64,000 nt of DNA from Siphonodentalium dalli (GCA_032622095.1 CP136064.1:196761948-196825947), one strand, 5' to 3'. Counted from the stretch's first letter, positions 21,826 through 34,165 are shown. The notes: a model not told the origin generated them from the sequence alone. Numbers and translations are program-made.

Positions 21826-21999
21826 GTTTCACGCACACGAACAAGTCCAGAATATATGTATGGTGACAATGCATTACGATTTACAACAGTCATACGTTAT
21901 GGACATGGAAATCCAAACCCATCGTATCCCAAATCATTGATCTATGTATCGTGTGTCAATAAAATTCGCGAATAAGGAAATCAGTGATATTATATATAG

Positions 22000-23215
22000 T
22001 ATGAGTGGTTTTCTTTCTAAAATATAAAATTGTGATATTCTTTGAATAAACAAATGCGTTTAATTCTCATAATCTTCAGATATGAGGTTATTGGTATATA
22101 TCAGACTTATGGAGGCACTTACTCAGTATGAGTGTTCATTGCTTCAAATGCACGTGCTTGCTTCAGTGAGCATGAAAAAATTATCATTTGTTATCAAAAT
22201 GGCCATGTATCGATCGGAATGGCACATTGAGTTGTCCCTCAACTCAGATCAAGCTTCAATATCGGTCCCGATGTTCGCCCATATCGGGGTTCAATCATCG
22301 TCTATAGCAGATACTGCGATAATCGAATCCACGACACACCACCTAGGATACGATGACATCCTTGAAAAAAATCCCGATAGTTGGGAAGCGTATCAGTCTG
22401 AACATGCATGGGTTCGAATATTGACACAGAACGGATCTACCATAATAGTGGAACAGTACAATGTACTTCCTCTTAAATTACACCTATAAACAGTTCTATT
22501 TCGAAGTAGTTATTAGTACCGTATAAGGCTGAACAATTAATAATATTTCCACTGTATAACAGTGCAGAAAATTTCATAGTTATTTCCAATTTGACAGTGA
22601 TATCTCTACAATTGAACTATAGGCACCACTCGCAAGATCGCGAAATTCCATTTGCACCCCACCTTTGGTTGAACTGGTTCCTAAATCTTTCCAACCGTTG
22701 TAAATTTCTATATAGACACGCCCCCTAATTTTGGAAAACTGTCTGAAAACTACAAACTTCCTTGTATATATACAGTTACTGGATGGAAATTGCAAACTAA
22801 TTTTGTTGTGATGTTGTGTCACAATATCTGACATGAACCTTCCAACTGCTGAACATTTAGAAAAGAGTTTGGTTTGAGACAACCCACCCCTCTTGTCGCC
22901 ACGTACCTGGGTTTTTTTTGGACTGGATAAAATGTCCTATAGTTGGCTTCAATATTCACATTCGCTTATAACTACTCACCACAGGTCCCCTGGTTTGATA
23001 ACCCCACCATGGGTGTATACATTTATACTCATGCATGGTGGGGTTGTCGCACAAGGGGACATGTGCTACTCACTAGTCTCGTCTCTGTTACTCTGTTATT
23101 GCAAAACTATTAATAACACTGATCGCGGACACGCTGTGAATCACATGAAGTTTATATGTAATAATAGCCCCCTTTTGTGCACTTTGCGCACATTTTCATC
23201 TTAGACAGAGTCTTT
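22000..23215. other. Non-coding stretch with an unrecognised 135-codon ORF (22082-22489, +)
   Basis: The ORF reads RSEWHIELSLNSDQASISV and later HHLGYDDILEKNPDSWEAY. It resembles no family I know. Its start overlaps a ~60-bp word (TATGGAGGCAC...CTCAGTATGAGTG) that also occurs at 12403-12465, so part of it is a dispersed repeat. Further on, TTGTCGCCACGTACCTGGG echoes words at 47.07 and 51.38 kb. Confidence 0.25.
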
Positions 23216-23219
23216 ATTC

Positions 23220-23855
23220 AGCGGCGGCCCCTTTTGATCGTTTAAACATTTTGATATTTAAAACAAAACAAATTAATTAAATGTTTTCTTTTTAAATTAA
23301 TTTTGTTTAAATGATTTTTAAATTGAACTCCTTGCTCAATTTGAACGAAAATTATTATTATTGTTTAGAAATAAATTAATTGGTTCTTAAATTAAAATTT
23401 GGGTAAAACTAACGCCGTTGTCACCACATGAAATTTGGTTGAATTCTGTCCAGGGAACCGGGAGAAAAATCGCGAAAAGACAGACAGATCCTACTCTGTA
23501 GCTGAAACAGGCTCCCTTCTGAATACTTTATCCAGTGTCGGAGGGGCCTGCGCCCCTGCCCATTTTGATCATTGAATTTAAAACAAACAAAAATTTATTT
23601 AAATTTAAATTTTGTTTCTTCTACAGATTCAACTCCTTTCCCAATTTAACAACGCTATTTCTATTCATTTTTGTTTTAAAATTAAATTTTTCTTACTTTT
23701 AAATCAAAAGTTTTGAAACCAAACGCCGTTAAAACATCCGCATTGGTTACCCCTAGTCACCACAACAAATTTGGTTGAAATCGGTCCTGGGGTCTGAGAG
23801 AAAGGTTGCAAACAGACAGGTAGCAAGACAGATCCTATACTCTTTTATATATGTA
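23220..23855. repeat. Two tandem copies of a ~300-bp AT-rich repeat
   Basis: Copy one (23220-23510) and copy two (23540-23855) each begin near GCCCCTTTTGATC/GCCCATTTTGATC, pass through a TTAAAT-rich middle, and end with AACGCCGTT, CACCAC, AATTTGGTTGAA and GACAGA...CAGATCCTA. The closing block resembles the ends of other CAGACAGA-tailed repeats in this window. Confidence 0.7.
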
Positions 23856-23859
23856 CAGA

Positions 23860-26800
23860 TATACATGTAAAAACAAAAACAATTGTCGTTTCGGGTAAAG
23901 CATCTCACAGTGAATCTTTCATAAAAAAGGTGGTGAACAGCGCGTGAAACTCGTGTTGAGAGACATGCCGTTTGTCAGATTTATTTAAGCCCAGAATGAG
24001 ATCGGAGTGGTGGTCCATGCGCGACACTTGTTTCTCAATGAATAAATCACATGAGCGTGCACGAGTTCGCGATAATTTATTGCGTGTCAATAAGCATTAT
24101 ATCGGCATGTATTTAGGTCCGTCAGGTAACAGGGTAGTGTGACTACATGCTCATATCACCGAATAGAGTTGCCAAGAAATATATTTTTCACTAGGCTATA
24201 AGTGGGTTTCATGAGTTCACAGCAATGAAACCTCCAAATTGTAAATTTGAGATCTCAACTAGATATCTCTGGGTTGTGTGGATATCTATTGATTCGTGTG
24301 ATATCTGTCTGGTTGATGATTTAACAACAGAACCACACTATGGAAAGCTGCATGGTCCAGAAGAGTAACACGGTTTCCACGTGAACAAGATTATTATATT
24401 CGGTACCATTCTGAAAATGGTTGTTGGATTTGGTAAAATTTGGACAATTTTGTAGCTGCTCAATTTTGGAATTTTGTGGACAAGGTGCACCATGATGGGC
24501 ATTCCCATCTTAGAATGCTATAGAAAATAATATAAATGATGTCTGTATGTGGTTACCATGTAGATATATCAAAGTAAGGTACAACTAGGGGCCAAACTGT
24601 CTGAAAGTTGGGCTGAATTACAAAATTGGGTTCTGGCCCCAAAAATAGGACGGGGCCAATTAATTCCTCATCAAAAAGTACTCCCGAATCACTATCAAAC
24701 AGCAACTAGTCCCATATTCCGTAAAGAGCTTAATAGCGGGAAACTAATAATAACTCTATGGCAATATTCAGAATTTTGGGGGAGGGTTAGTCTTTTGGAA
24801 TTCCTGGGTACAAACATTGGACCAAGTATGTTCTGTATTATATTAATGTGTCTCCACAAGACCAGAGTAGTTTTTATGATGAAACAAGGGCTGAAAAGAT
24901 GTTTACTTAATGTAGTGCAAGTCTTTGAAGACAGGGGTTTGTTTGAAAATACAGTGTGAAAAATAAAAATTTAAATGATTTGTTTCATTTGATTAACAAC
25001 GGGGACCATTTTCTGCTTGATAATTCATGTTTATATAACCGAATATATATTCTTAACATCGTGGACTACTAGATTTGTGAACTGTACAACAGGGAAGTTT
25101 ATATTCCATGAGTCTTCGCTACGTTGTGCCTTAATATACTTTAGTATAGTGAGTTTTGATGTTATATCGCACCAGCATACACAAAAACTCTTCAGTTGTA
25201 TTTAGTTCCTTACTTTGGCTCTTTTTGGCATAATACTCACGGACTAGCTAATCCGTTACATATTCACAATATGATGGTCAGCTATCGGTACCCATAAACA
25301 TAATTGAAGCCATATTATCTATAACACAAAACATGGAAACCAGGAGTTGTTGAAACATGTGTAGGACACACCGGCTTTCCGTGGTAAATACATTTATTTA
25401 GTTCAAAGGTCAAGATCAATGCTATATTAAGACTACTTTCTGACCTGTTCCGAACAAAGAAGCGAATACTATTTTGTGCATATATAATGATGATGCGTTT
25501 ACAACATTACCATAACGCCAGAAAGGAAAGAATGGATGATATTATAAAACCAAACCTGTAATGTGAATATTTATCCCACAGTAAAATGAAGAACTCAATA
25601 ACAACGTGTCTTACAGACCAAAATTAAAAACCAGCTCCATGCACACACATGCACTCTGCGTGTTGAATAAACAAAGCTGATATGTACACGCATATGGTTA
25701 CAATATACCAAATTATTTGCATAGGCCTCAGTGTTAACAAATCCCGCTGGCCTGTATTCGCAGGAAAGCTTTGACCCTGCACGAGTATCAGAAATTTAAG
25801 AATGTCCTTTTAGACGCACGAACATGTACCCAAAAGTCAGTACTTGTAAACGTGCTGCGTCACACCTGCTGTTTTGACAAACGTCACACTACCCTTAAAA
25901 TGGAGAGAAAAATGACATCGAAAAAAACACCAACCCCTCCCATAAATTATTCGCCAATTTGACAGCCATAACCGTTCACCATGTGGCTATATTTGATATT
26001 TGTCGTCGGCAAACACGTTTGTGCATTTTTTCGTACACATTTCATCCATGTGTCATTGACCATTCAGCTGCCAGGATTTTTTTTATGCTGATCCTAACTT
26101 GGGGGTCCCAGGGTAAATCACTCAACTAATTTGCATTTGGTGTATTATAACCATATGCACACGATATGCACAGTGTATACACCGTACAAACAACTGATCG
26201 CAAGTTGCTGTCACCGAGGCGAGACAATTCTATTTTTAGATTAAAATATTGGGAATAACAAGAATAACAACATAAAACAAGCTTTTTGACGATGCTTTTT
26301 TTTTGTAGATAAAAACGGCCTATTTGATTACTTCAGGAAATCATTTTCTCGCAAAAATTCCTCTTGAAACTGCTTGAAAGGTAATTTTAACATATACAGC
26401 ATCTGTCTGAAATCACACCATATTGCAAAGGTCGTTATGTTTGCAGCTTATTTTGACATTAGAACCATAATCAGAAATAGTAACGTCCTCAATATCATAT
26501 TATTAGTCATAAATATAAATTATAATATAAAAGATATTGGTTACGTGAATTACGCCTCAGAATTCGGTTACAACAACTAATCCTTCAAATTATTACAAAA
26601 AAACTACGGCTTATTACTGCAGGTTTCTCATTCACCACACCAGAAAGCTTCTAAATGCGGATCAAAAATCGGAGGCATTGTGTTCCCGCCAAGAGTGCAT
26701 AGCCCAGCCATTGTTCATACCTAAACATCGAAAGCAATTAACGCGGTCATAATAGTTACTGCAACTATAAGACATCCAGCGAATACACACCCCACGAAAA

Positions 26801-26880
26801 CACGAAATGTGTTGTCCTGCGAGATATCCCATCGCTATAGCTCAATTCGACACGACCAGATTCGCCTTCCTACAATATAC
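23860..26880. other. Non-coding stretch, nothing recognised
   Basis: Only short ORFs (about 60-70 codons) without motifs occur. The text near 26055-26165 (CATTCAGCTG, then TGGTGTATTATAACC) is echoed at 36232-36322, indicating an unclassified dispersed repeat. Confidence 0.4.
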
Positions 26881-26883
26881 TAA

Positions 26884-27540
26884 AACAATAAAGCTTCTCA
26901 AATCATCGGCATAGTCAACAGAACTTTCACGAAATTGGACATCGACACTTTCTAATCGCTCTACATATGCATGGTCAGACCTATCATGGAGCCCATATCA
27001 CAAATATCAAAGCATTGTGTCAGAGAAATACAAAGAAAAGCAACGAAACTCTATGCTTCCGAGACCGAATGATAAGACTCAATCTGATGTCTTTAAAATA
27101 TCGAAGATTTATAGAGGAGATCTAATCGAGGTATATAAACTGTTGAATGGTCATTACAATATCAATGTCTGTGATCTATTAGTAAGACATTCATCAGGAA
27201 GAATAAGAGGACATAATAAAAAGCTACAGATGCCCATTGTTAACAAGGCCATAGGAAAATATTTCTTCACGCAGAGGGTGGTAAATAGCTGGAACTCTCT
27301 GCCAGACTTCGCTGTTGAGGCTCCAAACACTCGATCAATTCAAAATATACATAGACTCATTCTTCTATTATATAAAATACGAGTTCGACGACAAGTAATA
27401 TGTTCAAGTGACTCACAAGTAAACATCGAATGACGATACATATATTTGTAAACAAGCATTGTAAATAATGTTATTGGGACGAAAGTCGCAAGACTTGTTC
27501 CGTATTATTATGATGGTGGTGATGATGATGGTGATATGAT
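26884..27540 (+). pseudogene. Decayed L2/CR1-like retrotransposon 3' end
   Basis: Frame pieces read NKASQIIGIVNRTFTKLDID, a stop, SLYICMVRPIMEP, then CVREIQRKATKLYASETE with stops. The 138-codon ORF 27017-27433 carries RGDLIEVYKLLNGHYNI, RGHNKKLQMPIVNKAIGKYF and VVNSWNSLP. This is the C-terminal tail after the RT of L2/CR1-type elements. The 3' end is marked by GGGACGAAAGTCGCAAGAC and a GATG-type simple repeat at 27515-27540. At least two frame breaks show it is dead. Confidence 0.82.
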
Positions 27541-27544
27541 TGAT

Positions 27545-28910
27545 AGAACAAACCACCGTTATGACGATCGTGTGTCGTTACTTGTTTAAAATACGTATCA
27601 ATTGACATATACGCACCCGTTCCCTCATTAAAATCAACATATTTCGACCATTTTAGTGGACCTCCGCGAATTCTGGGAACTCCGCAAATAGGGACCTACT
27701 GCGATTTGTCACAACCGGAAAAACCCATTATCTATAAATAAAACGCCCAGCGAACCACAGCTCTCTAGAATCTCTAGGACAGTATACACCCGAGGGCGTT
27801 AATAATTGCATCGCGATAGGGCATGAAGCTGACGTCATGTTGCTTGAAAGGTGACAGGGGTCCCTTGAAGAGTGAAAAACATGATTGTTGTATGTTAAAA
27901 TATGGGTTAACCAGGAAGAAATTGGTAAGAAAGCGAATGTGGTGTCAATAGACGGAGGAGAGTCTTCGGTATAAAATATCTCAAATCTGCTTTGAGGAAA
28001 GTTTGTCACCATAGATGGCGGCCATCCTGGTTGTCTATATTACACAAGTTCTTTAAACAAGTCATTATATAATATAGTGTGGCATAGACATTACGCAGTA
28101 ATATACCAGTTCGTGTGAAATTAGAGTACGAGAGCGAATAGAGTGACATGGACAGAACCATGCCACGACGAAAGCAACATATTGTATAACCACCTAGGAG
28201 TGACATGCAATATGTATTGGTAAGATACAAGTCTCTTGTTAAATAGCATTAATGGTACACATATAATTAAAACAGACCAATCTGATGGATTTATAAGAAA
28301 GAAGTATTTAGTCACAAAATCAGCCATAAATTAATATGGAACATGACACTTGATAAAATATATACGGTACATGCAAACGGACAACATACTACACAGATGT
28401 GTGTACACAAATATACATTACATGCGCACACAATATTCACAAGATATGCATTAATATAAAGAAGTATATACACGTATTTACAAATTGCCCAATTGTTCCT
28501 CAGTCATAGAGCCAACAAAGTGTATGCATTATTCCACTGAAGTGGAAACCATGTATGTCACTATGCTTATTATACTGTAAGAAACACTCACCTTATCCTT
28601 AGATTAGCACCCCATCGCACCAGGTCAAACAGACGGTATATCGTACAATATATGTAGGACTAATTTTCGTGCTGCTACCAAACATGTTTCTTAGTAGACA
28701 ATATCTGTGTTCAAATTACTTCAGTCGGCACTTTAGAACTGAAATATGCTACCGTTGCTATTTATGGTTTCGAATGCATCATATGTGCATTCTGTGATGT
28801 GTCTAGCTATCAATCAGTCCAGATAGTTACTTGCATTTATTATGGTACCATACATGCAAATCATATAAAATTAAATCGTTGACATTGCATAACTGTTCAT
28901 TAAAAGGGTA
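27545..28910. other. Non-coding stretch, nothing recognised
   Basis: Short ORFs only, no motif. Microsatellite-like CACA/TATA patches occur near 28370-28480. Confidence 0.4.
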
Positions 28911-28912
28911 CT

Positions 28913-29250
28913 GCTCACGAAATCCGGCCATTTTCTGGACCATCTTATTTTATACAAAACATAATATATGCAACAAATTGGAGCCATGGATGAGTGCAAA
29001 ATACACTCATTTATCGTATCAACGATACAAACAACATGGTAATTATAATGAAAATGAATTTATGACTCCAGTGACTGGAGTCATAAATTCATTTTCATTA
29101 TAATTACCATGTTGTTTGTATTGCTGATAGAGCACATGGGTGTATTTTCCACTGAGCCATGGCTCAAATTCATTCATTTGTTGCATACATTCTGTTGTGT
29201 ATAATAGGAGATGGTCCCATAAATGGGCGGATTTAGTGTACAGTGCCACT
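28913..29250. repeat. Fold-back palindrome, ~160-bp arms with a perfect 48-bp core
   Basis: The centre is the single base at 29073. Arms 29025-29072 and 29074-29121 are exactly complementary. Outward the match continues imperfectly to about 28913 and 29250 (for example GCAACAAAT and GGACCATCT on both sides). Two ORFs, one per strand, share the same C-terminal translation because they run into the same palindrome. Confidence 0.92.
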
Positions 29251-30498
29251 TTAAATTGGATATTGAGCGCCCGTGTATGAGTAACGCCATAACCCTGTTT
29301 TAATACCAATTCAAACCCTACAAGCGAGGACATAACCGAAATTGACCGATAGTGTTATATAGATAAAAGTGTTTAGAGTTAATTACAGTATGTGTACGTG
29401 GTGGCAATGGTAAGACCAGCGTATCGATGGGACGGAACTCTGCCTTGCAGTTTATGTGCGCTTCCAGTTTCAAGATTTGAAGCTATATCGTCAATCATAC
29501 CATTCAGTGTTTCTTCCCTCACTTGTTTTTTTGTCCTTTATTGTAAAAACGACTCGCGCTCTTCGAGGATGTTCTCCTATTTGGTTATATATAATCGGCG
29601 AGATTATCATCCTAATTGATACTAACTTTAATGTGATCATTGTGAAAAATCTGTATATAGGTAACGCCTATGTAGTTGAGTAAATCGCAATAAGGAGAAT
29701 CCCGTACAGAAAAGTTATCCCACTTTTCAAGTTCGGTAACTCTAAACATAATAAATACTCCACCGGTGAATGTGGCGCTTTTATTCTTCCTGCAGTTTGC
29801 TTGGCGGTAATTGTGAGATTGGTTTACGATTGTACATCAGATTTTTGATCTTTCTAGATCATATTTTTGTATTTGTTTACTGTTCTTCCCTCACTAAACC
29901 CCCCAGAAACAGTCGAATGGTACTCGATTGGAATCGGTAAATCTCCACTGTATAAGATCCCAGATACAGGAGGGATAACTCCAAATTCACACAACGCAAC
30001 ACAACTTTTACCTAAGTATTTTAACCGTATATATGATCATCTTACCAATAAAAACTAGGTTTTAAATATATATTTTAACTTTTATCAATGTGAAAAAGGG
30101 GGATATCCTGAACACAACAAAAAATAACATAACGTTACTTTTCGATAGAATAATGTTGCGTTATTCTCTGGTGAATATCAGTCAAAATTTACTGATGAAC
30201 ACCACGACATACCAAAACTATTTTGGAGTTGGGTTCATAAAAACTGTGATCTCGCAAGTTTTTTTTAGCATGACGATGTTGTAGCGTAACTGCCGTTTAT
30301 ATCGAGTCCGAAATGTGTATAGATAGTATTTTCGCGACTTTAATTATTTGGATCACGCTGAATATTTTTCTTTTATCCAACAAACAATTGAATTGAATTA
30401 ATAACTTTTATTTTTTAATTAAAAGTGAATTCTTTAATTAATTTCATACATTTGAATTTGAAACCAAAATTAAATATTACTAGCCTGCAACTTATAAT

Positions 30499-30666
30499 TA
30501 GTCTAGACTGCTGGTTTAACTCAAGCAGTGCCGATATATTGCGCTTTTAAATAGTATTTATCGGACGTTGGTTTATTTTAGACTAGTCTAGACTGCTGGT
30601 TTAACTCAAGCAGTGCCGATATATTGCGCTTTTAAATAGTATTTATCGGACGTTGGTTTATTTTAG
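30499..30666. repeat. Tandem duplication of an ~84-bp unit in the centre of the long inverted repeat
   Basis: The unit from TAGTCTAGACTGCTGGTTTA to GGACGTTGGTTTATTTTAG occurs twice in succession with essentially no differences, so the duplication is recent. It lies between the arms, just inside the ACTAGCCTGCAACTT border. Confidence 0.9.
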
Positions 30667-30957
30667 CCTATATATGATGCAGAAACTAGAATCATCGTGT
30701 TATTTATATTCAAATAATATTAATATTGATATACAAATATCATATAAATACTGAATATTAAATTATTTTTTTCAGTAAATCAGGAGTCTAGTCTAACTAT
30801 ATTAAGTTGCAGGCTAGTATTTAATTTTGGTTTCAGATTCAAATGTATGAAATTAATTAAAGAATACTCTTTTAATGAAATAAAATGTATTAATTCAATT
30901 GTTTATTGGATAAAAGCCAAACATTCAGCGTGATCCAAATAATTAAAAAAAAATTGG

Positions 30958-31045
30958 ATTTGGTGGGATACGAACCCCGGCCCGACGGCGAGCGCGCCTT
31001 GCGACTCAAAGTCCGACGTCAATACCACACGGCCACAGATGCAAC
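30958..31045 (-). ncRNA. tRNA-Ser-like (pol III promoter-like) segment, degenerate
   Basis: On the minus strand TGGCCGTGTGG matches the A box and GGTTCGTATCC the B box. Between them CGGACTTTGAGTC resembles an anticodon stem-loop with anticodon UGA, and a GC-rich stretch could be a long variable arm as in tRNA-Ser. A run of T follows about 10 bp later, as in a pol III terminator. The acceptor stem does not pair, so it is a tRNA-derived repeat rather than a working tRNA gene. Confidence 0.55.
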
Positions 31046-31124
31046 CCCAAAAAAGGAAGCTCGAATGGCCGCTGTATTCCGACGTCGCACTTAGGACGTA
31101 CACTATATGCACATTTTAAGGTCT

Positions 31125-31356
31125 CTATAGTATATATAGGAGATATAGCACAGTATTTGTATGCCTCCGAAACATGCCGAGCATTGCCCTTTAAAATTTG
31201 ATTTTTGAGACGGTGCACTATCTCAAAAATCAAATTTGCTTCTAAAAATAGGCGCCTGGTGTGTTGTATAGTCCAAAGCATGTTCAAAGGGCAATGCTCG
31301 GCATGTTTCTGAGGCATAAAAATATAACATTGCTACTGTGCTTTTTCTCCTATATA
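31125..31356. repeat. Fold-back segment inside the 409-bp insertion
   Basis: Arms share ACATGCCGAGCATTGCCCTT and AAATTTGATTTTTGAGA with their reverse complements at 31290-31312 and 31208-31230. The innermost hairpin is TCTCAAAAATCAAATTT against its complement around the loop at about 31200-31207. Confidence 0.85.
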
Positions 31357-31662
31357 CAAATAATTAAAGTCACGAAAAAACTAACTACGCACATTTCGGA
31401 CTCGATATAAACGGCAGTTACGCTACAACATCATACTCAAATAGCGCGCTAGAACACAGTTTTTATGAACCCAACTCTAAAATAGTTTTGGTATGTCGTG
31501 GTGTTCGTCAGTAAATTCTGACTGATTTCCCCCAGAGAATAACGCAACGTTATTCTAACGAAAATTAACATTAAGTTCTTTTCTGTTGTGTTCAGGATAT
31601 CCCTCTTTTTTCACATTGATAAAAGTTAAAATAAATATTTAAAACCTAGTTTATACGGTTAA

Positions 31663-32163
31663 AGGCACGTGAGGCCTTAGTTGTCGAAAAAATTCATATT
31701 TGTTCCAATCACCGTAAACAGAACAAAACAGTAAAACGCATACAGTTTCGTTCATATATACCATGACCATCGCGTAAACAGCATGTTATCATAAAGACCT
31801 ACTATATTTTACCTAAGCAAGAGCCTGATTGTGTTACAGAAGCTTAGACAGCACAATGCTACTGACTAATCACACACAAATGGCATAAACGCTCTTTATT
31901 AGTTCCATATCAGGAATTCATCCACAAAGAACGCTCTTTATGTTTACCATCATAATATAAACAAACATCAGAAAAGTAACTTGTTATGCTTTTGTTTACA
32001 TAACAATGGTCAACCATATGACAATAACATAATGTTTATGCGATATTTCTTATTTGTATACGGACAAAGTCTGTCTACATTTTGATGTTCTTTCCGTTTG
32101 TGGCGGTTTTTGACGCTTGGAAATATTTTCACAGGATACCCACCGCCAAGGCCAACCGTACCT
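31663..32163. mobile_element. 501-bp nonautonomous DNA transposon with TTAA target duplication
   Basis: The element starts AGGCACGTGAGGCCTT and ends with the near complement of it (reverse-complement reading AGGTACGGTTGGCCTT, 13 of 16 matching). It is flanked by TTAA on both sides (31659-31662 and 32164-32167), and the left arm of the long inverted repeat shows the uninterrupted site CGGTTAAAATAC. TTAA duplication is the hallmark of piggyBac-type elements, although the terminal bases are not the usual CCY. No transposase ORF is present. Confidence 0.75.
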
Positions 32164-32849
32164 TTAAAATACTTAGGTATGTGTTGCGTTGTGTGAACTT
32201 GGAGTTATCCCTCCTGTATCTGGGATCTTATACAGTGGAGATTTACCGATTCCAATCGAGTACGATTCGACTGTTTCTGGGGGTTTTAGTGAGGGAAGAA
32301 CAGTACACAAAATAACAAAATATGATCTAGAAAGATCAAAAATGTGATGTACAATCGTAAACCAATCTCACAATTACCGCCAAGCAAACTGCGGGAAGAA
32401 TAAAGCGCCACATTCACCGGTGGAGTATTTATTATGTTTAGGGTTACCGAACTTGAAAAGTGGGATAACTTTTCTGTACGGGATTCTCCTTATTGCGAGT
32501 AAATGTGATATTTTTCTAATCACATTTAGTCCATACAACTACGCAAATATATGTTCTAATTTCATTTGAAATAGCGGTCTGAATAGCCAATGAAATAGCA
32601 TGCAGAATAATAATCGGGCAAAAATTTGCGATCTTCATAACATGGTTCAAGTACGCAAACACCGAGCACGTTTCTAATCACATTTAGTACACCCAATTAC
32701 GGAAATACCGAGTATGTTTTAATGACATTTAGTCCACCACCTCATACGACAGGGTCAGATATACTTGTCAATACACACCCTAGGAGGGCGTAATGATGAT
32801 CTAAGAATGGCCTCAGGTAATGCACTGATGATATGGCCTCTCATAAGGA

Positions 32850-33325
32850 CTAATTAAAATACATGTATGGTTCCATGAGGGTAAATTAAAATATGGTTAC
32901 ATCCAGAGAGGGTTAATTGAAATATGGTCTGATGAGGGTAAATTAAATTATGGTCACATCAGGGTTAAATACAATATCGTCCCATGAGGGTTAATTATTA
33001 TATGGTCCAATGAGGGTTAATAACAAACATGGCCCCATGATGGTTAATCAAAATTGTACCTTTAATGTTAATTAAAATATGGTCTCATGAGGGTAAATAA
33101 AATTATGGACCCATGGGGGTTAATTGAAATATTGTCCCATTAAGGTCAATTAAAATATGGTAACGTGAGTTAATAAAGAATAAATATGGTCCCATTATGA
33201 GGGTTAATTAAAATTAAAACATGTCCATCAGTGTTGAATAAAGTACGGTCCCACTGGAGTATATACAATATAGTCCCATGAGGTCATTAAAGTATGGTCC
33301 AATGAGGACTAACTAAAATATGCCC
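32850..33325. repeat. Degenerate minisatellite, ~26-bp unit (TATGGTCCCATGAGGGTTAA)
   Basis: About eighteen units of AATTAAAATATGGTCCCATG followed by AGGGTT are recognisable, with many substitutions and small indels. No ORF is supported. Confidence 0.88.
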
Positions 33326-33639
33326 GTAAACAACCAATGTGAAGGGTTGGTTTTGGAACTTTTCTTAATAACATCTCTATTCATAGCTCCGATATATTGT
33401 GAAAATAAATGAAAGATGTTCAAATCACAATGCAACAAAACAGGTTAAGAACAATGGAAACACATAACGCGTTACGATTAATCGGCTCGCACTTCTTGGC
33501 ATGCGAATAACAAGCCATGGGTCAATCAAGAATATCTCGAGAGACGCCCGCTGCATGAAACAATAACGGCAAAGCGATACGCGAATATACATCGCGACAG
33601 AATCGCTGATGCTCCCTCTGAAATAGAAACAATTAAAAT

Positions 33640-34165
33640 GCCCACAATTCACGAGGCCACTGGCTCCCAATGGGTTATAAACTTTTTTCAGGCTATCAAT
33701 GGGTTGAATACTTTTTCCCTTTTTACTAAAGGTAAACAATAATACCTATTTTTTTACAATTGTATACCAAAATAACATCACTACACGAAATAGCATGCAG
33801 AATAACTAGACCACAATAATTATTATCAATCTCCCATGATTCCGGTACGAAAATATTCAAGTACATTTCTAATATAAAATACCCACCATTCACTTCACGA
33901 GTACACGGGCTCCCAATGGGTTATAAATGATTCCCATGCTATCAGTGGGTTGAATACTATTTCCCTTTTTACTAAAGTAAAATAATAATACCGATTTTTT
34001 TGCAATTGTATACCAAAGTAACATCATTATACTACATACCACTGAATAATGCACGAAATAGCATGCAGAATAAATAGACCACAATAGTTATTATCAATCT
34101 TCCATAATTCAGGTACGAAAATATCTACGTACATTTCTAATAATATTTCCCCATGCCCCAGTGGA
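33640..34165. repeat. Two tandem copies of a ~250-bp repeat
   Basis: Both copies contain GGCTCCCAATGGGTTATAAA, CTATCA(A/G)TGGGTTGAATAC, CCCTTTTTACTAAAG, CAATTGTATACCAAA and ACGAAATAGCATGCAGAATA in the same order. A fragment with GAAATAGCATGCAGAATAAT also occurs near 32594. Confidence 0.82.

Larger units (their letters stand above)
30948..31356. mobile_element. 409-bp insertion with 12-bp target duplication CAAATAATTAAA
   Basis: The duplication lies at 30936-30947 and 31357-31368; the left arm of the long inverted repeat has the site once. The insert has two parts: a tRNA-like segment on the minus strand next to a 9-bp A/T run, and a fold-back segment from about 31125 whose ends are TATAGGAGATATAGCACAGTA and its near complement. 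The long duplication suggests insertion by retroposition, yet the A-run lies on the opposite strand from where a SINE tail would be expected. Confidence 0.8.
29688..32500. repeat. Long inverted repeat: left arm 29688-30479, right arm 30818-32500 with two insertions
   Basis: The left arm from CGCAATAAGGAGAATCCCGT to ACTAGCCTGCAACTT is mirrored on the right from AAGTTGCAGGCTAGT to ACGGGATTCTCCTTATTGCG. Identity is roughly 85-90 percent by eye. The right arm is longer by about 900 bp because of two inserts (30948-31356 and 31663-32163) that the left arm lacks. The left arm thus gives both empty target sites. Confidence 0.93.

Noticed and set aside
22082-22489. 135-codon ORF as a host exon
   Set aside because: No family match or splice signals, and its beginning is shared with a dispersed word at 12.4 kb.
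30958-31045. Functional tRNA-Ser gene
   Set aside because: A and B boxes and an anticodon-like loop are present, but the acceptor stem does not pair and the T-stem is reduced to about three pairs.
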